Source of the DNA: Candidatus Obscuribacterales bacterium
GTDB taxonomy: Bacteria; Cyanobacteriota; Vampirovibrionia; Obscuribacterales; Obscuribacteraceae
Assembly (NCBI GenBank): GCA_021732085.1
Contig: JAKFVQ010000002.1
Span: 1-64,000, forward strand
DNA: 64,000 nt
Reading direction: 5' to 3'
In this document: positions 15,501 through 25,763 of the stretch, one piece after another
Position numbering within the stretch: the stretch's first letter is position 1
How the letters are laid out: every line of letters begins with the position of its first letter
Notes under the pieces: generated by a model
Told to the model about the DNA's origin: nothing
What the model saw: the letters and a program-made list of their open reading frames with translations, nothing else
The model's database searches: none
Program-made: the position numbers and the translations under genes

Positions 15501-16202
15501 ATGGCTGCATTACCGGATAACCTCTCAACAAAATCGCCACTTGCAGAATTGCATAGTGGTGACAAAATGACCAGAGAAGAATTTCACCGAGCTTATGAAG
15601 AGATGCCAGAGGATTTCCAAGCCGAGTTAATCGGAGGGATTGTCTACGTGGCTTCTCCATTGAAATTACCGCATGGAACATTCCATCTGACCTTAGGCAG
15701 TGCATTTCACAGCTATCGAGTGCACACGCCGGGCGTGATCGCCGCTGATAACGTGTCCGTGTTTCTCAGCGATGAAGATGAAGTCCAACCTGATTTAGTT
15801 CTATTCTTGGGGGAAAAATTAGGAGGTCAATCAACCGCAACTTCAGACAATTATGTGCAAGGTCCACCAGAACTCGTTGCCGAGATTGCAAACACTAGCA
15901 GAGCAATCGATTTACATCGGAAGAAGGTTTCCTATGAGACAGCTGGAGTAAAAGAATACATCGTCCTATGCGTGCATCCACTTCAACTCTTCTGGTTCGA
16001 TCTCACTGCTCGAGAGCGCATTACGCCTGGTAGCGATGGAATTCTCCGATCTAAAGTATTTCCGGGACTCTGGCTTGATGAGGAAGCTCTGGTAAAAGAC
16101 GAATCGATTCAATTGGCCGATGTTCTGAATCAAGGGCTGCAATCAGAAGAGCACAAAGCTTTCGTTGAGCATTTGCGAGCTAAAACCGCTAAAAAGGATT
16201 AG
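15501..16202 (+). CDS. Uma2-family (DUF820) putative endonuclease
   Basis: 233 aa from the ATG at 15501 (a TTG 42 bases earlier is possible). Matches the Uma2 family, abundant in cyanobacteria and relatives, with a PD-(D/E)XK nuclease fold: FQAELIGGIVYVASP (Glu), EVQPDLVLF (Asp of the motif), PPELVAEIANTSRAIDLHRKK (E-x-A and downstream Lys), and YETAGVKEYIVL. The catalytic pattern D...E-x-(V/A) looks intact. Biological role of the family is largely unknown. It stands alone, followed by ~270 bases without a gene. Confidence 0.88.
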   Translation: MAALPDNLSTKSPLAELHSGDKMTREEFHRAYEEMPEDFQAELIGGIVYVASPLKLPHGTFHLTLGSAFHSYRVHTPGVIAADNVSVFLSDEDEVQPDLVLFLGEKLGGQSTATSDNYVQGPPELVAEIANTSRAIDLHRKKVSYETAGVKEYIVLCVHPLQLFWFDLTARERITPGSDGILRSKVFPGLWLDEEALVKDESIQLADVLNQGLQSEEHKAFVEHLRAKTAKKD

Positions 16203-16471
16203 GTACATTTGTAGTAAGAAGCCCAAGAATTTTGTATACCAAGTATTGGGCTCAGGATTACTTCAGCTGGATTAGCAACTGCCGGATCAGCAACTGCTCA
16301 ATCAGCTATCTGCAGCGTTCAGCCAAAGTAACTATGCTGTGTGACGGCAGTCGGATTAAAAGAAAGTTGCTCTGATTCGGGCTTTGCTTACAAGCAAATC
16401 AGGCGAACAAAATCGAATGCTTTCTGCGACAATGTCTTCTTACACTAAGGGCTTGCTGAGTCGAGGCTTAA

Positions 16472-17254
16472 ATGAAAGCACAAGTGAGAGCATACCTACT
16501 ATTTGCATCGCTATTACTTCAAGTCAACTGTGATGCGATTGAACCGACCGCTGGTAAGAAATCTACACCATCGACTGGCAGAAAAGAATCAGTTCAAAAT
16601 GCTTACGCCGGATATCCCGTAGCGAAGCTTTGGGCCTTGGCTTGCCCAGCTCTGTTGACTCTGAATAACCAGCACCGCCACGACCTTCTCTGGTGTACGG
16701 ACGCAACAACAGAGAACATAGCGCATGAGAAACGGATGCTTGCAGAATGGTGGGGGATTCACTCGCGCGCTGATTTGCTTCAGACGTTGACTGACATTAC
16801 AACTGGCGGTAGCCGAGCAACATTTGATGAAATGGCTAAGCAATATCAAGATGAATCGGCGATGACACGTCTTCAAGAGAAACTCAGCGTTGAAGATCGA
16901 GCAGAGTTTAATGATCGATTGAAGATAGTGCGGGAGTATGCCCCGAAATTGGGCTTCAGGTCACTACTGGGATGGGATTATGCAAGATACATTGCGCTTT
17001 GCAGGTGGGGGACATTGTGCGGCTATATAAGCCAAGACGAAGCATGGGCAAAAATAATGCCAGCGGCCAAACTCCTTCAAAATTCATTCACTTCTTGGGC
17101 AGACCTTGGAGAAAATTATCTGATAGGAAGGCGATTTTGGCAGCCGAATTCCGAGCTGAATCAAAGCTATAAAGAGAATTACATGAAGTTACTATCAGAG
17201 CCCAAGAGTCCCTGGAAAACCATTCCCTGGTCCACGTCTCTCACAATCAAATAA
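16472..17254 (+). CDS. DUF1266 domain protein, exported
   Basis: 260 aa. The first ~20 residues are a hydrophobic export signal ending near LLQVNCDA, which may be a lipobox-like Cys20. The body matches DUF1266: EWWGIHSRADLLQTLTDI, then GWDYARYIALCRWGTLCGYI and WADLGENYLIGRRFW. DUF1266 proteins are uncharacterised and usually cytoplasmic or secreted accessory proteins. The gene is followed after 16 bases by a large TPR peptidase gene on the same strand, so the two are likely co-expressed. Confidence 0.82.
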   Translation: MKAQVRAYLLFASLLLQVNCDAIEPTAGKKSTPSTGRKESVQNAYAGYPVAKLWALACPALLTLNNQHRHDLLWCTDATTENIAHEKRMLAEWWGIHSRADLLQTLTDITTGGSRATFDEMAKQYQDESAMTRLQEKLSVEDRAEFNDRLKIVREYAPKLGFRSLLGWDYARYIALCRWGTLCGYISQDEAWAKIMPAAKLLQNSFTSWADLGENYLIGRRFWQPNSELNQSYKENYMKLLSEPKSPWKTIPWSTSLTIK

Positions 17255-17270
17255 AGGCGGGCAAATTTCT

Positions 17271-20200
17271 ATGCTGAACAAAGTACGAATTGTGTCCATT
17301 GCTTTTGCCACTCTTCTTTTCACATCCATGAACACAGCTGCTGCATGGCAGCAACAACCTGGTGCGGATTTAGCATTACTCGCCGTTAAGCGAAGAGACG
17401 AACAGAAACTCGAGGAGGCGATGAGCATTGTTAGCAAGGCATTAGAAATAAACCCTAACCTTCCAGAAGGCTATTACGTTCGCGGAACAATTTACAACAA
17501 TCAATCGAAATACAAACTAGCTATGGCCGATTTCGATAGAACACTTGAATTATTTCCAAATTTCCCTGCTGCTTTGGGAGACCGAAGTAGGCTCAAATTT
17601 GCCCTTAACAATGACACGCAAGGTGCCATCCAAGACGTTAGCAAATCGCTTGATCTTCTTAAAGACGCTCATAATTATGCATTCAGGGGATACCTCTATT
17701 CAAAAATTGGCAAAAATGAGTTGGCAAACCAAGACTTTGCAACCGCCATTTCAATGGATGCACGCGATGCTTCAATTTATGAGTACCGAGGCAACGCTGC
17801 GCTTGAACAAGGAAGATTCAAATCCGCGATACTTGATTATACGAGCGCAATAAACCTCCAGCCGTGTGCAACTGATTACGCGGAGCGCGGAAGCGCCTAT
17901 TTTTATATTGAGAATTATGATAGCGCTTTGTCTGACTACAAAACCGCGGCACGTTTGAACGAAAAGTATGCTGGTTTAGCGTCAGCTGTAGAAACGTACA
18001 AATTAATCCAAGCAAGAAAATATGCAGAGGCGTCCGTAAAAATGGGGAGCACCTTTAATGCAAAAGGAAAAACAGCTCCAGAGTATTTTGTTAAAGCATG
18101 CGTGGAACTTGGTGAAGGGAAAGTGGCTACCGGAGCCTATTATCTCAAGGAAGCTATTGCTTTGTACAACAAGTTTCCAGCGGCATACGTTATGATGGCT
18201 GCAATTAAGGCAAAAATTGATGGCGACACGAAAGGCGCCATTACCGACCTGGACAAAGCAATTAGTATCACCCCCACCGCAAGCGCCTATATCATGCGGG
18301 CCGCATTGTTTTCAAAACAAGCCAATTTTGATGCGGCGCTGGCGGACCTGATTAGCGCCACAAAGTTCGACCCGAAAAACGCAGATGTACTTCGTCTTCG
18401 AGGCATTGTTGCCTTCAAAGCAGGCAAGTTCGATCAGGCAATTATGCTGTTCTCGAGCTTACTCGATGGCGAGAAAAAGTCCGCCGTCGATCTTGTTTTT
18501 CGTTCTTACTCGTATCTATATACAAATCAATTAGACAAAGCACAAAAGGACCTGGAAATTGCGAAAACACTTGAACCCGATCGAGAGTCAATTCACCTTG
18601 GCTTAGCCAGAATACTTCTAGAGCAAAAGAGGTTAGACGAAGCACTAAGCGAACTCGGTCTGGTTTTGAAGAAAAATCCTAGCAACACTGATGCACTGAT
18701 CGACAGAGGCTGGGCTTTGTACATCAAGAAAAAGTATTCCGAAGCTTACTCCGATTTCGGTCGCGCATTGAGAGTGACACCAAAAAGCGTAGATGCACTA
18801 TTAGGAGCCGGTATCAGCTGCGCAAAACTTGCCAAATTTGAGACAGCCAAGCAATATTTGGACGCAGCACTTAAATTGAGTCCAAAAGCTCCGCCCTCTG
18901 TGCTTCTCTGGCGAGCAGTCATTTACATGGAACTTGCAAAATACACGGATGCTATCGCCGACATCAACGCGATTTTGGACGCGGTCAATAAAGATCCAAG
19001 CAAAAAGTGGAGTAACCTCGACATCCAGGCGCAAATCATAAAATCCCAACTACAATTTTCTCAGGGAAAATACAAAGAATCTATTGAAACATGCAAAAGC
19101 ATTTTGAACTCTGACAATAAAAACGTCGACAAGAACGATAAATTGATGGCGTCACGCATTATCCAGCAATGCAATGCCGTTCTACAAACAGTTAGCAATA
19201 CTGCAGATCAAGCAGCCATGGTGAAGGCAGCAGGTGACTTCATTGCAAATGGCGATCCACAAGCCAAGCTCTTGGATAATCTCTTCAAGAACAAAGTGGC
19301 TACAAAACACTTTGTCTTTCTTTCGAACCTTCCCGAGCAAAAGCTGCTCTATTATGCTCAATTTGCAGAAGGCTTTTTGGATGTTATCGACAGTCAATTT
19401 GTCAAACTTAAGGATGCACCGTTAACCAGGGTCTATTTAGTATCAAACCATCACGAATTTCTAGACTTTGTATTCCATCATTTTCCTGGAGAGCATGAGG
19501 CACGGGCAGCGTATTTTCATGGTCCAAATGCCATTGTGTTCGGAGACGAGGATGGGATTGGAGTTTTGTCCCATGAAATTATGCACAAAGTTGTGACCGA
19601 GAATCTACCTCATGCAGATAAATGGGCCGTTGAGGGAATTCCTGTTTATTTTGAACAATTATATGGCTATTACGATCAGGATAAAAAGCTAGTGCTCAAA
19701 TTAGGGCTGCAAAGTCCAATACGCATGAATAATCTGGCAGACGTGATCAGTTGCAACCTCTCCGACACCTTAAGCACTGCCGACATAACAGCTCACGAAG
19801 GGCGAGTGGGAATGGTCTCCATGTTTCTCGACCAGTCCAACAAGTTTAAGCCGTACCTTGAGCTAAGCAAGTTGAACGGAAAAGGAGCTTATTCCTACAT
19901 GGTGGAGGCGGTCTACGGAAAGTCTATACCAGAACTCGAACCACTGTGGTCAGAGTTTCTGAAAAATCTTGCAAAAGAGAAAACAAAAGTGGATCTTTTG
20001 TTATCCCCACGAATTTTTGCTACAAAGGCAGATTACCTGGAAGCTGAGAAAACAGGATTTGTCGACGACGTAACGGAAAAGTTAGGCAGCGATTTGCTCA
20101 GCAGGGAGAAAAATACGACGCCAGAAGATGATACATACTCGATGCTTCCTGCCGCAGTTAATTCCACGAAACTCGACGGAGCTTTGCCGGGGAAAGATGG

Positions 20201-20285
20201 AAGCTCTAAAGGCACGTCACCATCGCCAAACAAACCTTCTGCGGCCGGGGGAGCGGTTAAGCCTTCCAGCAAGCCCCAAAAGTAA
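17271..20285 (+). CDS. Secreted TPR-repeat protein with C-terminal gluzincin-type metallopeptidase domain
   Basis: 1004 aa. A signal peptide (VRIVSIAFATLLFTSMNTAAAW) precedes about 15 tetratricopeptide repeats through residue ~620 (for example AMADFDRTLELFPNFPAAL, AISMDARDASIYEYRGNAAL). Residues ~680-900 form a peptidase_MA-like domain with HEIMH at 768-772 and the downstream WAVEGIPVYFE that supplies the Glu ligand, the zinc motif HExxH...E. The tail is Lys/Ser/Pro-rich. Likely a periplasmic or secreted protease whose TPRs bind partners or substrate. Probably co-transcribed with the DUF1266 gene. Confidence 0.88.
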   Translation: MLNKVRIVSIAFATLLFTSMNTAAAWQQQPGADLALLAVKRRDEQKLEEAMSIVSKALEINPNLPEGYYVRGTIYNNQSKYKLAMADFDRTLELFPNFPAALGDRSRLKFALNNDTQGAIQDVSKSLDLLKDAHNYAFRGYLYSKIGKNELANQDFATAISMDARDASIYEYRGNAALEQGRFKSAILDYTSAINLQPCATDYAERGSAYFYIENYDSALSDYKTAARLNEKYAGLASAVETYKLIQARKYAEASVKMGSTFNAKGKTAPEYFVKACVELGEGKVATGAYYLKEAIALYNKFPAAYVMMAAIKAKIDGDTKGAITDLDKAISITPTASAYIMRAALFSKQANFDAALADLISATKFDPKNADVLRLRGIVAFKAGKFDQAIMLFSSLLDGEKKSAVDLVFRSYSYLYTNQLDKAQKDLEIAKTLEPDRESIHLGLARILLEQKRLDEALSELGLVLKKNPSNTDALIDRGWALYIKKKYSEAYSDFGRALRVTPKSVDALLGAGISCAKLAKFETAKQYLDAALKLSPKAPPSVLLWRAVIYMELAKYTDAIADINAILDAVNKDPSKKWSNLDIQAQIIKSQLQFSQGKYKESIETCKSILNSDNKNVDKNDKLMASRIIQQCNAVLQTVSNTADQAAMVKAAGDFIANGDPQAKLLDNLFKNKVATKHFVFLSNLPEQKLLYYAQFAEGFLDVIDSQFVKLKDAPLTRVYLVSNHHEFLDFVFHHFPGEHEARAAYFHGPNAIVFGDEDGIGVLSHEIMHKVVTENLPHADKWAVEGIPVYFEQLYGYYDQDKKLVLKLGLQSPIRMNNLADVISCNLSDTLSTADITAHEGRVGMVSMFLDQSNKFKPYLELSKLNGKGAYSYMVEAVYGKSIPELEPLWSEFLKNLAKEKTKVDLLLSPRIFATKADYLEAEKTGFVDDVTEKLGSDLLSREKNTTPEDDTYSMLPAAVNSTKLDGALPGKDGSSKGTSPSPNKPSAAGGAVKPSSKPQK

Positions 20286-20292
20286 GCTTGGG

Positions 20293-20502
20293 CTATGCTG
20301 CGTGGCGGCAGCTCTTGAGATACTGCACCGACTTCACTGTCCCGGTTGAAGCGGACTCGATTTCGCAGTCCTCGATTTCATTTACTAGCTCAGAAATTTG
20401 CACCCAGAGCATGCGCTTCATATCGTTCGATAAAGTTTGCAATGCAGAGAGGTGCCAGATCTCCATTTTCCCGTCGTTGAAATTGATTATCTTGGTATTC
20501 AT
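20293..20502 (-). CDS. Small hypothetical protein
   Basis: 69 aa; ATG at 20502 with GAGGTG seven bases upstream. Mixed charged and hydrophobic helix (LSNDMKRMLWVQISELVNEI), ending SVQYLKSCRHAA. No known family. It is convergent with the TPR peptidase gene, ending eight bases from its stop, and lies 100 bases downstream of dnaE on the same strand. Confidence 0.55.
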   Translation of the reverse strand: MNTKIINFNDGKMEIWHLSALQTLSNDMKRMLWVQISELVNEIEDCEIESASTGTVKSVQYLKSCRHAA

Positions 20503-20604
20503 TTCAGCACCTCGCGTATTTCAATGCCGATATAGATGACGACCATCAATATTCGTCGTTCCCTAATAAGTCAGTTTTTCGTAGAAATTAAGAACTTGCA
20601 GTAG

Positions 20605-23600
20605 TTAGACAGCAACGCGATTTACACGCACAGTTGCACCTGTGTGGAAATTCTTTTGAATATCCATCTGCAACGCCTCACAGGCATTCACCCAGAACTG
20701 ACACCCTACGAGAATGGCTTGACTGCGCTTGCCCTGGGGGAAGTGCAGTAGCACCGGATCGTCACCCTTATGTAGGGTCAGAATGCTCTTCAGCTTGTGC
20801 AAATCAGTAAATGTCTGTTCTCTGTCGAAAAATATGTTGACGAGATTGGCATCAGCAATTCTTCGCACAGAATTGACCGAAATGGACGTGCCTTCATCAC
20901 CCTTTCGTACTTTTCCTTTAACAAGTAATAGTGACTGCGGAGTCAGAATAGAAGTATCTAACTTCTCAAGTATGTCACCAAATGCGACGGCTTCGATGCG
21001 ACCAAAAAGATCTTCAAGATGGATGATGGCGAGCAACTTGTTGGTTTTGGTCAATTTCTTCTCGATGCCCGTTGCTAATCCACCAATGATGACAGAGGAC
21101 TGATCTTGAGCTTCATGGACGTCATTACATGAATGTGTGGTCAGCCAACGCAAGCGATTTGCGACGCGTTTGAGCGGGTGGCTCGTAACATAGAATCCGA
21201 GCAACTCGTGTTCAAGCAACTGTAATTCGTTTTCTCTAAACTCGCCCGCATCACCTTTTAGTTGTGTAAGTGAATCAAGCGCGGTAGCTCCGCCCGGCGA
21301 TCCCATTCCGAAAAGGCTTATCTGACCTGCGGCTTGTTGAGATTGACGTCGTTGCGCGGTTTCAACAAGACTCTCTAAATTTTCGAGGGCTTGTTTTCGC
21401 GAGACACCAAGATTAACGCAGGCACCACATTTGATGAGCGCTTCCAGTGCTTTCTTGCCCACAGCTCGCAAATCGACTCGCGAAATCAAATCTTGCAATG
21501 AAGAATATTTTCCGCCTTCTTCTCGCTTGGCTACGATTTGGTCGATAGCGGCTTCACCACAGTTACGCACGGCCCCCATCCCAAAGCGAATCGAGTTACC
21601 GTCTGCCGTAAAATCGCGACCGCTCACGTTTACGTCAGGCGGAAGAATGTCGATGCCCATTTGTTGGCATTCGGCAATGTAACCTTGCACCTTATCTTTT
21701 TCACTCGCCACACTTGTGAGCAGTGCGGTCATGTATTCAACTGGGTAGTGCGTCTTTAGATACGCAGTTTGATAAGTCAAGAAAGCATACGCCTGACTGT
21801 GCGATTTGTTGAAGCAGTACTCCGCGAATTGAACCATCATGTCGAAGAGGTTATTTGCCACAGAATCTTTCACGCCGTTTTGAACGCAGCCAGCGACGAA
21901 AATATCGCGGTGCTTTTCCATTTCTTCAGGCTTCTTCTTACCCATCGCGCGACGCAGCAAGTCTGCTTGACCGAGGCTGTATCCACCAAGCCGCTGCGCG
22001 ATTGCCATGATCTGCTCTTGATACACAATTTGTCCGTATGTATCTTTGAGAATCGGCTCAAGCAATGGCGTCGCGTAGGTAATCGGCGTCTTTCCGTTTT
22101 TACAATCAATGAACTTGTCGATCATCCCGGTATCCAACGGGCCAGGACGGTAGAGTGCAATAATTGCAGAAAGGTCTTCGATGTTGCCAGGCTTCATATC
22201 GCGAGCAACCTGTTTCATACCGGCCGAAGTTTCTAGCTGGAAGATACCAGCTAGGTCTCCATTACTGACCGTTTGATAGGTCGCGTCATCGTCGATAGGA
22301 ATCTTGAGTGGATCAATCACAATACCGCGAGTATCTTTGATGATGTTTATCGCGCGATCAATCATCGTCAAGTTGCGCAGTCCGAGGAAGTCCATTTTGA
22401 CTAGCCCGACATAGGCACAATCTTCCATGTAGTACTGCGCGATGATCGTTCCATCGTTGTTTCGCTGCAGCGGAACAAGCTCATCCATGGGGACATCAGA
22501 GATTACAACGCCTGCTGCGTGCATACCGAAGGTTCTGTTGACCCCCTCTAGTTTGCGTGCCAGGTCAATAACTTGCCTGGCTTCCTCACTTGTCTGATAT
22601 GTTTTCTTGAACTCGGGGTGCTCGGCAACCATTTCCTCAAGAGGCGTTGGTTTACCACGCACGACCGGCACCATCTTCGCAAGCTTGTTCGACTCCGCAA
22701 GAGGAAACTGCAACACGCGGGACACGTCTTTGATAACAGCTTTCGATGTCATTCTGTTGAAAGTGATAATCTGGGCGACGTGGTCTTGTCCATACTTCTC
22801 GGAGCAATACTTGATGACGCGATCCCGACGTTCGATACAGAAGTCGGTATCAATATCGGGCATCGACTTTCTTTCTGGATTCAAGAATCGTTCAAAAAGC
22901 AAGTTGTACTTAATAGGATCAATGTCTGTAATACCAAGCGCATAAGCAACAAGACTGCCGGCTGCGGATCCGCGCCCCGGTCCTACAGGTATGCCGTTTT
23001 TCTTGGCGTAATTGATGAAGTCCTGCACGATCAGGAAGTAAGAACTGAAGTTCATATCGATCATGACCTTCAGCTCTTCGCGAGCGCGCTTTTCAATTTC
23101 TGGCGTCAATACGCCGAAGCGTTCTTTCAAGCCTTCAAAAACGAGTAGGTCTAAATATGTGTGATCGGTGTGACCTGCCGGGACGTCAAATCTTGGTAGA
23201 CGAGGATCTCCTCCCAACTTAACAAGTTCAACCTTGTCATTGATTTCAAGCGTGCTTTTGATCGACTCTTCGATAAACTCATCATCTAAGTGGTCGCGGA
23301 AAAGCCACCACATTTCATCGCCGTTTTTTATGTACTCCCAACCGGTGAACTTCATCCGGTTGGTATCGGTAACCTGCTTGCCCATTGAAATACAAAGCAA
23401 TGCGTCGTGAGCCATTGCATCGTCTTTGCAGGTAAAGTGGCTGTCGTTTGTGCAGACAAGCTTGACTCCGAGTTCGCGCGCAATCTTAACGAGCGGAACG
23501 TTGACCTTGCGATCTTCCCACTGCCCATGATCCTGAATTTCGATGTAATAATGTTCGCCGAACGTTTCTTTGTACCAGCCGGCAATACGTTTAGCTTCGT

Positions 23601-24060
23601 CGTAATCGTCGCGCAAAAGCGCCTGACATAACTCAGCGCCCAAACATCCCGAAAGAACAATGAGTCCTTCCTTGTGAGCCGCCAGCATCTCATGATTCAT
23701 GCGCGGCTTGTAATAATAGCCATCAAGATGCGCACGCGAACAAAGCTTGACGAGGTTCCTGTAACCGTCTTGATTACGGGCAATTAGTGTGAGATGGTAG
23801 ATAGGAACCTTAGTCTTTTTGTCTGTGACGTCGCCATCGATTACATAGCCTTCCATACCAACGATCGGCTTGACGCCACCGAATTCTTTGCAGATTTTGG
23901 TGAGTTCCACGGCACCATACATGACACCATGGTCTGTCATAGCTACAGCAGGCATATTCTCGGCTTTGGCTTTTTTGACCAAATCCTTGATTACAGTCGC
24001 TCCGTCGAGCAAACTGTACTCTGTATGTAGATGAAGAGGAACGTATTGACGAGAACTCAT
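20605..24060 (-). CDS. dnaE: DNA polymerase III alpha subunit (replicative)
   Basis: 1151 aa from the ATG at 24060, which has AGGAG upstream and gives the family start SSRQYVPLHLHTEYSLLDG; an upstream extension in the frame is not needed. Order: PHP domain (HLHTEYS, TDHGVMYG), polymerase palm and fingers (GPGRGSAAGSLVAYALG; the catalytic Asp pair PDIDTDF near residue 400), tandem helix-hairpin-helix region, then an OB-fold nucleic-acid domain (IIGGLATGIEKKLTKTNKLL) and C-terminal tail. Length and domain order match DnaE1 of replication. It is the main chain-elongating polymerase and interacts with the beta clamp. No neighbour suggests an operon. Confidence 0.98.
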   Translation of the reverse strand: MSSRQYVPLHLHTEYSLLDGATVIKDLVKKAKAENMPAVAMTDHGVMYGAVELTKICKEFGGVKPIVGMEGYVIDGDVTDKKTKVPIYHLTLIARNQDGYRNLVKLCSRAHLDGYYYKPRMNHEMLAAHKEGLIVLSGCLGAELCQALLRDDYDEAKRIAGWYKETFGEHYYIEIQDHGQWEDRKVNVPLVKIARELGVKLVCTNDSHFTCKDDAMAHDALLCISMGKQVTDTNRMKFTGWEYIKNGDEMWWLFRDHLDDEFIEESIKSTLEINDKVELVKLGGDPRLPRFDVPAGHTDHTYLDLLVFEGLKERFGVLTPEIEKRAREELKVMIDMNFSSYFLIVQDFINYAKKNGIPVGPGRGSAAGSLVAYALGITDIDPIKYNLLFERFLNPERKSMPDIDTDFCIERRDRVIKYCSEKYGQDHVAQIITFNRMTSKAVIKDVSRVLQFPLAESNKLAKMVPVVRGKPTPLEEMVAEHPEFKKTYQTSEEARQVIDLARKLEGVNRTFGMHAAGVVISDVPMDELVPLQRNNDGTIIAQYYMEDCAYVGLVKMDFLGLRNLTMIDRAINIIKDTRGIVIDPLKIPIDDDATYQTVSNGDLAGIFQLETSAGMKQVARDMKPGNIEDLSAIIALYRPGPLDTGMIDKFIDCKNGKTPITYATPLLEPILKDTYGQIVYQEQIMAIAQRLGGYSLGQADLLRRAMGKKKPEEMEKHRDIFVAGCVQNGVKDSVANNLFDMMVQFAEYCFNKSHSQAYAFLTYQTAYLKTHYPVEYMTALLTSVASEKDKVQGYIAECQQMGIDILPPDVNVSGRDFTADGNSIRFGMGAVRNCGEAAIDQIVAKREEGGKYSSLQDLISRVDLRAVGKKALEALIKCGACVNLGVSRKQALENLESLVETAQRRQSQQAAGQISLFGMGSPGGATALDSLTQLKGDAGEFRENELQLLEHELLGFYVTSHPLKRVANRLRWLTTHSCNDVHEAQDQSSVIIGGLATGIEKKLTKTNKLLAIIHLEDLFGRIEAVAFGDILEKLDTSILTPQSLLLVKGKVRKGDEGTSISVNSVRRIADANLVNIFFDREQTFTDLHKLKSILTLHKGDDPVLLHFPQGKRSQAILVGCQFWVNACEALQMDIQKNFHTGATVRVNRVAV

Positions 24061-24419
24061 GCTCACCACTCCTGAGGAACGCGCAAATATGCGGACGGGC
24101 ACGCCCGCGCTCCCTAAACTCAGGCAGAACAGGAAATACAGCAAAGTATCGCCTTGCCACCCAAGCAGCAGCTATCGATTGGATATACCAAACGACCACT
24201 AGAACAATTCTAAACGGCTACCTATCCTTTAAACGTTTTGGATGGTCCAGAAGTTCAATTTCCGAGATTAAATCCTCAGAAATTTGCATAAAAAGTGGCA
24301 GAGTTGACGAGGGGTACGCAAATTCCACAAGCTTGTCACAGGAATTCCACGCTTCCGGTTTAATTTGGCTTCACTTCTGGTTTTTGGATGGGCTGGCTAT
24401 CCGTAGCAGGAGTAAAGTC
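24061..24419. other. Divergent intergenic region; possible gene remnant
   Basis: Separates dnaE from a thioredoxin-like gene. On the minus strand, 24218-24328 (GTG start) encodes a 36-residue stretch that reads like the end of a real protein (PLFMQISEDLISEIELLDHP), open further upstream but with no good start or Shine-Dalgarno. It may be a remnant or a tiny gene. Promoters for both flanking genes should be here; none is clear. Confidence 0.3.
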
Positions 24420-25763
24420 ATGTCCGTCGAACTCGAAAATTCTAAGGCTTTCAATAAAGAAGAAGCCTCTGCACAACCGCTTGCAGATTTACCGACGCTA
24501 GATTTACTTGCCTCGCCTATCGCATCCCATTTCAGGCAGGGCAATTCAAATTTACTAAATTCGTCAGATGGCGAAAACCAAAAGACACTAGGTGTCAGCG
24601 ATCCCTACAAACTCAGCATGGATCTGTCCAGCACAGGCACGCGCGCGCAGGCGGCAGCACCGGCGAAGGCAGAACCCGGTTCACTGAAGTTGTCAGATCC
24701 ATTCGTCAACTGTCCACGACCACGTTGTCCCTTTGATGCAGCACCAACACCTACCCAGAGCGATATGTCAAAGATTCCAACGCTAAAAGAGTTGCTCGCA
24801 GAGCTCGAAGTAAAAGGGAAAGCAAAGGATGAGAAAGCGGCGACCGATCAAAAGCCAGTCACTGATCAAAAGCCCGCAGAATTAAAACCGAGCACGGATG
24901 CTAAACCGAGCGCCGAGACCAAACCGGCCACGGACTCAAAACCAGCAACGGAGACAAAACCGGCAACAGACACAAAACCGGCAACAGACACAAAGTCTGC
25001 TGATCAAACAAAGACAGCAGAAATTGTTGAACCGCGAGACGGCAGAGGTGGCACGCGCACAGCAGTCCAGTCCTACGAACAAAAACAAGGTGGAAGGATC
25101 GCTGGAAGCAACGTGGCACCTCCGATTGATTTTGCGCCGAGGACGCTGCCATCAAATACGGTGCCAGGAACGATTCCTGACTCGCGTCCGAATCCCACGG
25201 ATGCGAACTACAGACCGAAGCCACAAGATAGCTTCACTCCTATCCAACCAGGAGAGAACCGACCATTTACTCCTCAGCAAGAGAAGGTTGGTCCAATGGT
25301 TATACCCGATGCGAATGTCAAACCGGCAGAGTATCGTCCCGAAACCACCGAAAATTTGGACAAATTGCAGACACGTTTCGAAACCGATCAGGCCGCAGAA
25401 GCGATTCAGATGGCAAAGAAGTTAGGCGTTCCACTTGCAGTGCACATTGGTGCAAGCTGGTGTGGACCTTGCCAGACGATGGACAAGAATGTTTGGCCAG
25501 CCATAGAAGGCCCCGCTGGTCAAAAGGATTCGCTTAAAGGAAAAGTCGTAACCTTGCACCTTGATGTGGATCAGATGCGTCAACTGGACGGAGCCGCGGC
25601 TCAGGCAGCCAACAAAGTTGGCTCTGGCGCGGCTAAGCTCCCGACAATACGTGTTTACAGCGTGGACAATACAGGAAACGTCACACAACGAATCTCGAAA
25701 ACTGGAGGCAAGAGCATCTCCCAGCTGACAGAATTATTGGAGCAAGGAGGAGTTCGAAGATAG
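24420..25763 (+). CDS. Thioredoxin-fold protein with long low-complexity N-terminus
   Basis: 447 aa from the ATG at 24420 (AGGAG eight bases upstream). Residues 1-330 are low complexity, including a T-x-x-K-P-A-T-(D/E) repeat block (TETKPATDTKPATDTK) and Pro-rich stretches. Residues ~335-447 form a thioredoxin fold with the redox motif WCGPC at 347 (GASWCGPCQTMDKNVW), the cis-Pro region KLPTIRVY, and no membrane anchor or signal peptide. It may be a cytoplasmic or non-classically exported disulfide reductase or DsbD-gamma/thioredoxin_7-like protein. Its 3' end overlaps the convergent hydrolase gene by 30 bases. Confidence 0.85.
   Translation: MSVELENSKAFNKEEASAQPLADLPTLDLLASPIASHFRQGNSNLLNSSDGENQKTLGVSDPYKLSMDLSSTGTRAQAAAPAKAEPGSLKLSDPFVNCPRPRCPFDAAPTPTQSDMSKIPTLKELLAELEVKGKAKDEKAATDQKPVTDQKPAELKPSTDAKPSAETKPATDSKPATETKPATDTKPATDTKSADQTKTAEIVEPRDGRGGTRTAVQSYEQKQGGRIAGSNVAPPIDFAPRTLPSNTVPGTIPDSRPNPTDANYRPKPQDSFTPIQPGENRPFTPQQEKVGPMVIPDANVKPAEYRPETTENLDKLQTRFETDQAAEAIQMAKKLGVPLAVHIGASWCGPCQTMDKNVWPAIEGPAGQKDSLKGKVVTLHLDVDQMRQLDGAAAQAANKVGSGAAKLPTIRVYSVDNTGNVTQRISKTGGKSISQLTELLEQGGVRR

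Noticed and set aside
22573-23148. Plus-strand 191-codon frame inside dnaE
   Set aside because: Antisense shadow of a gene with unambiguous polymerase motifs.
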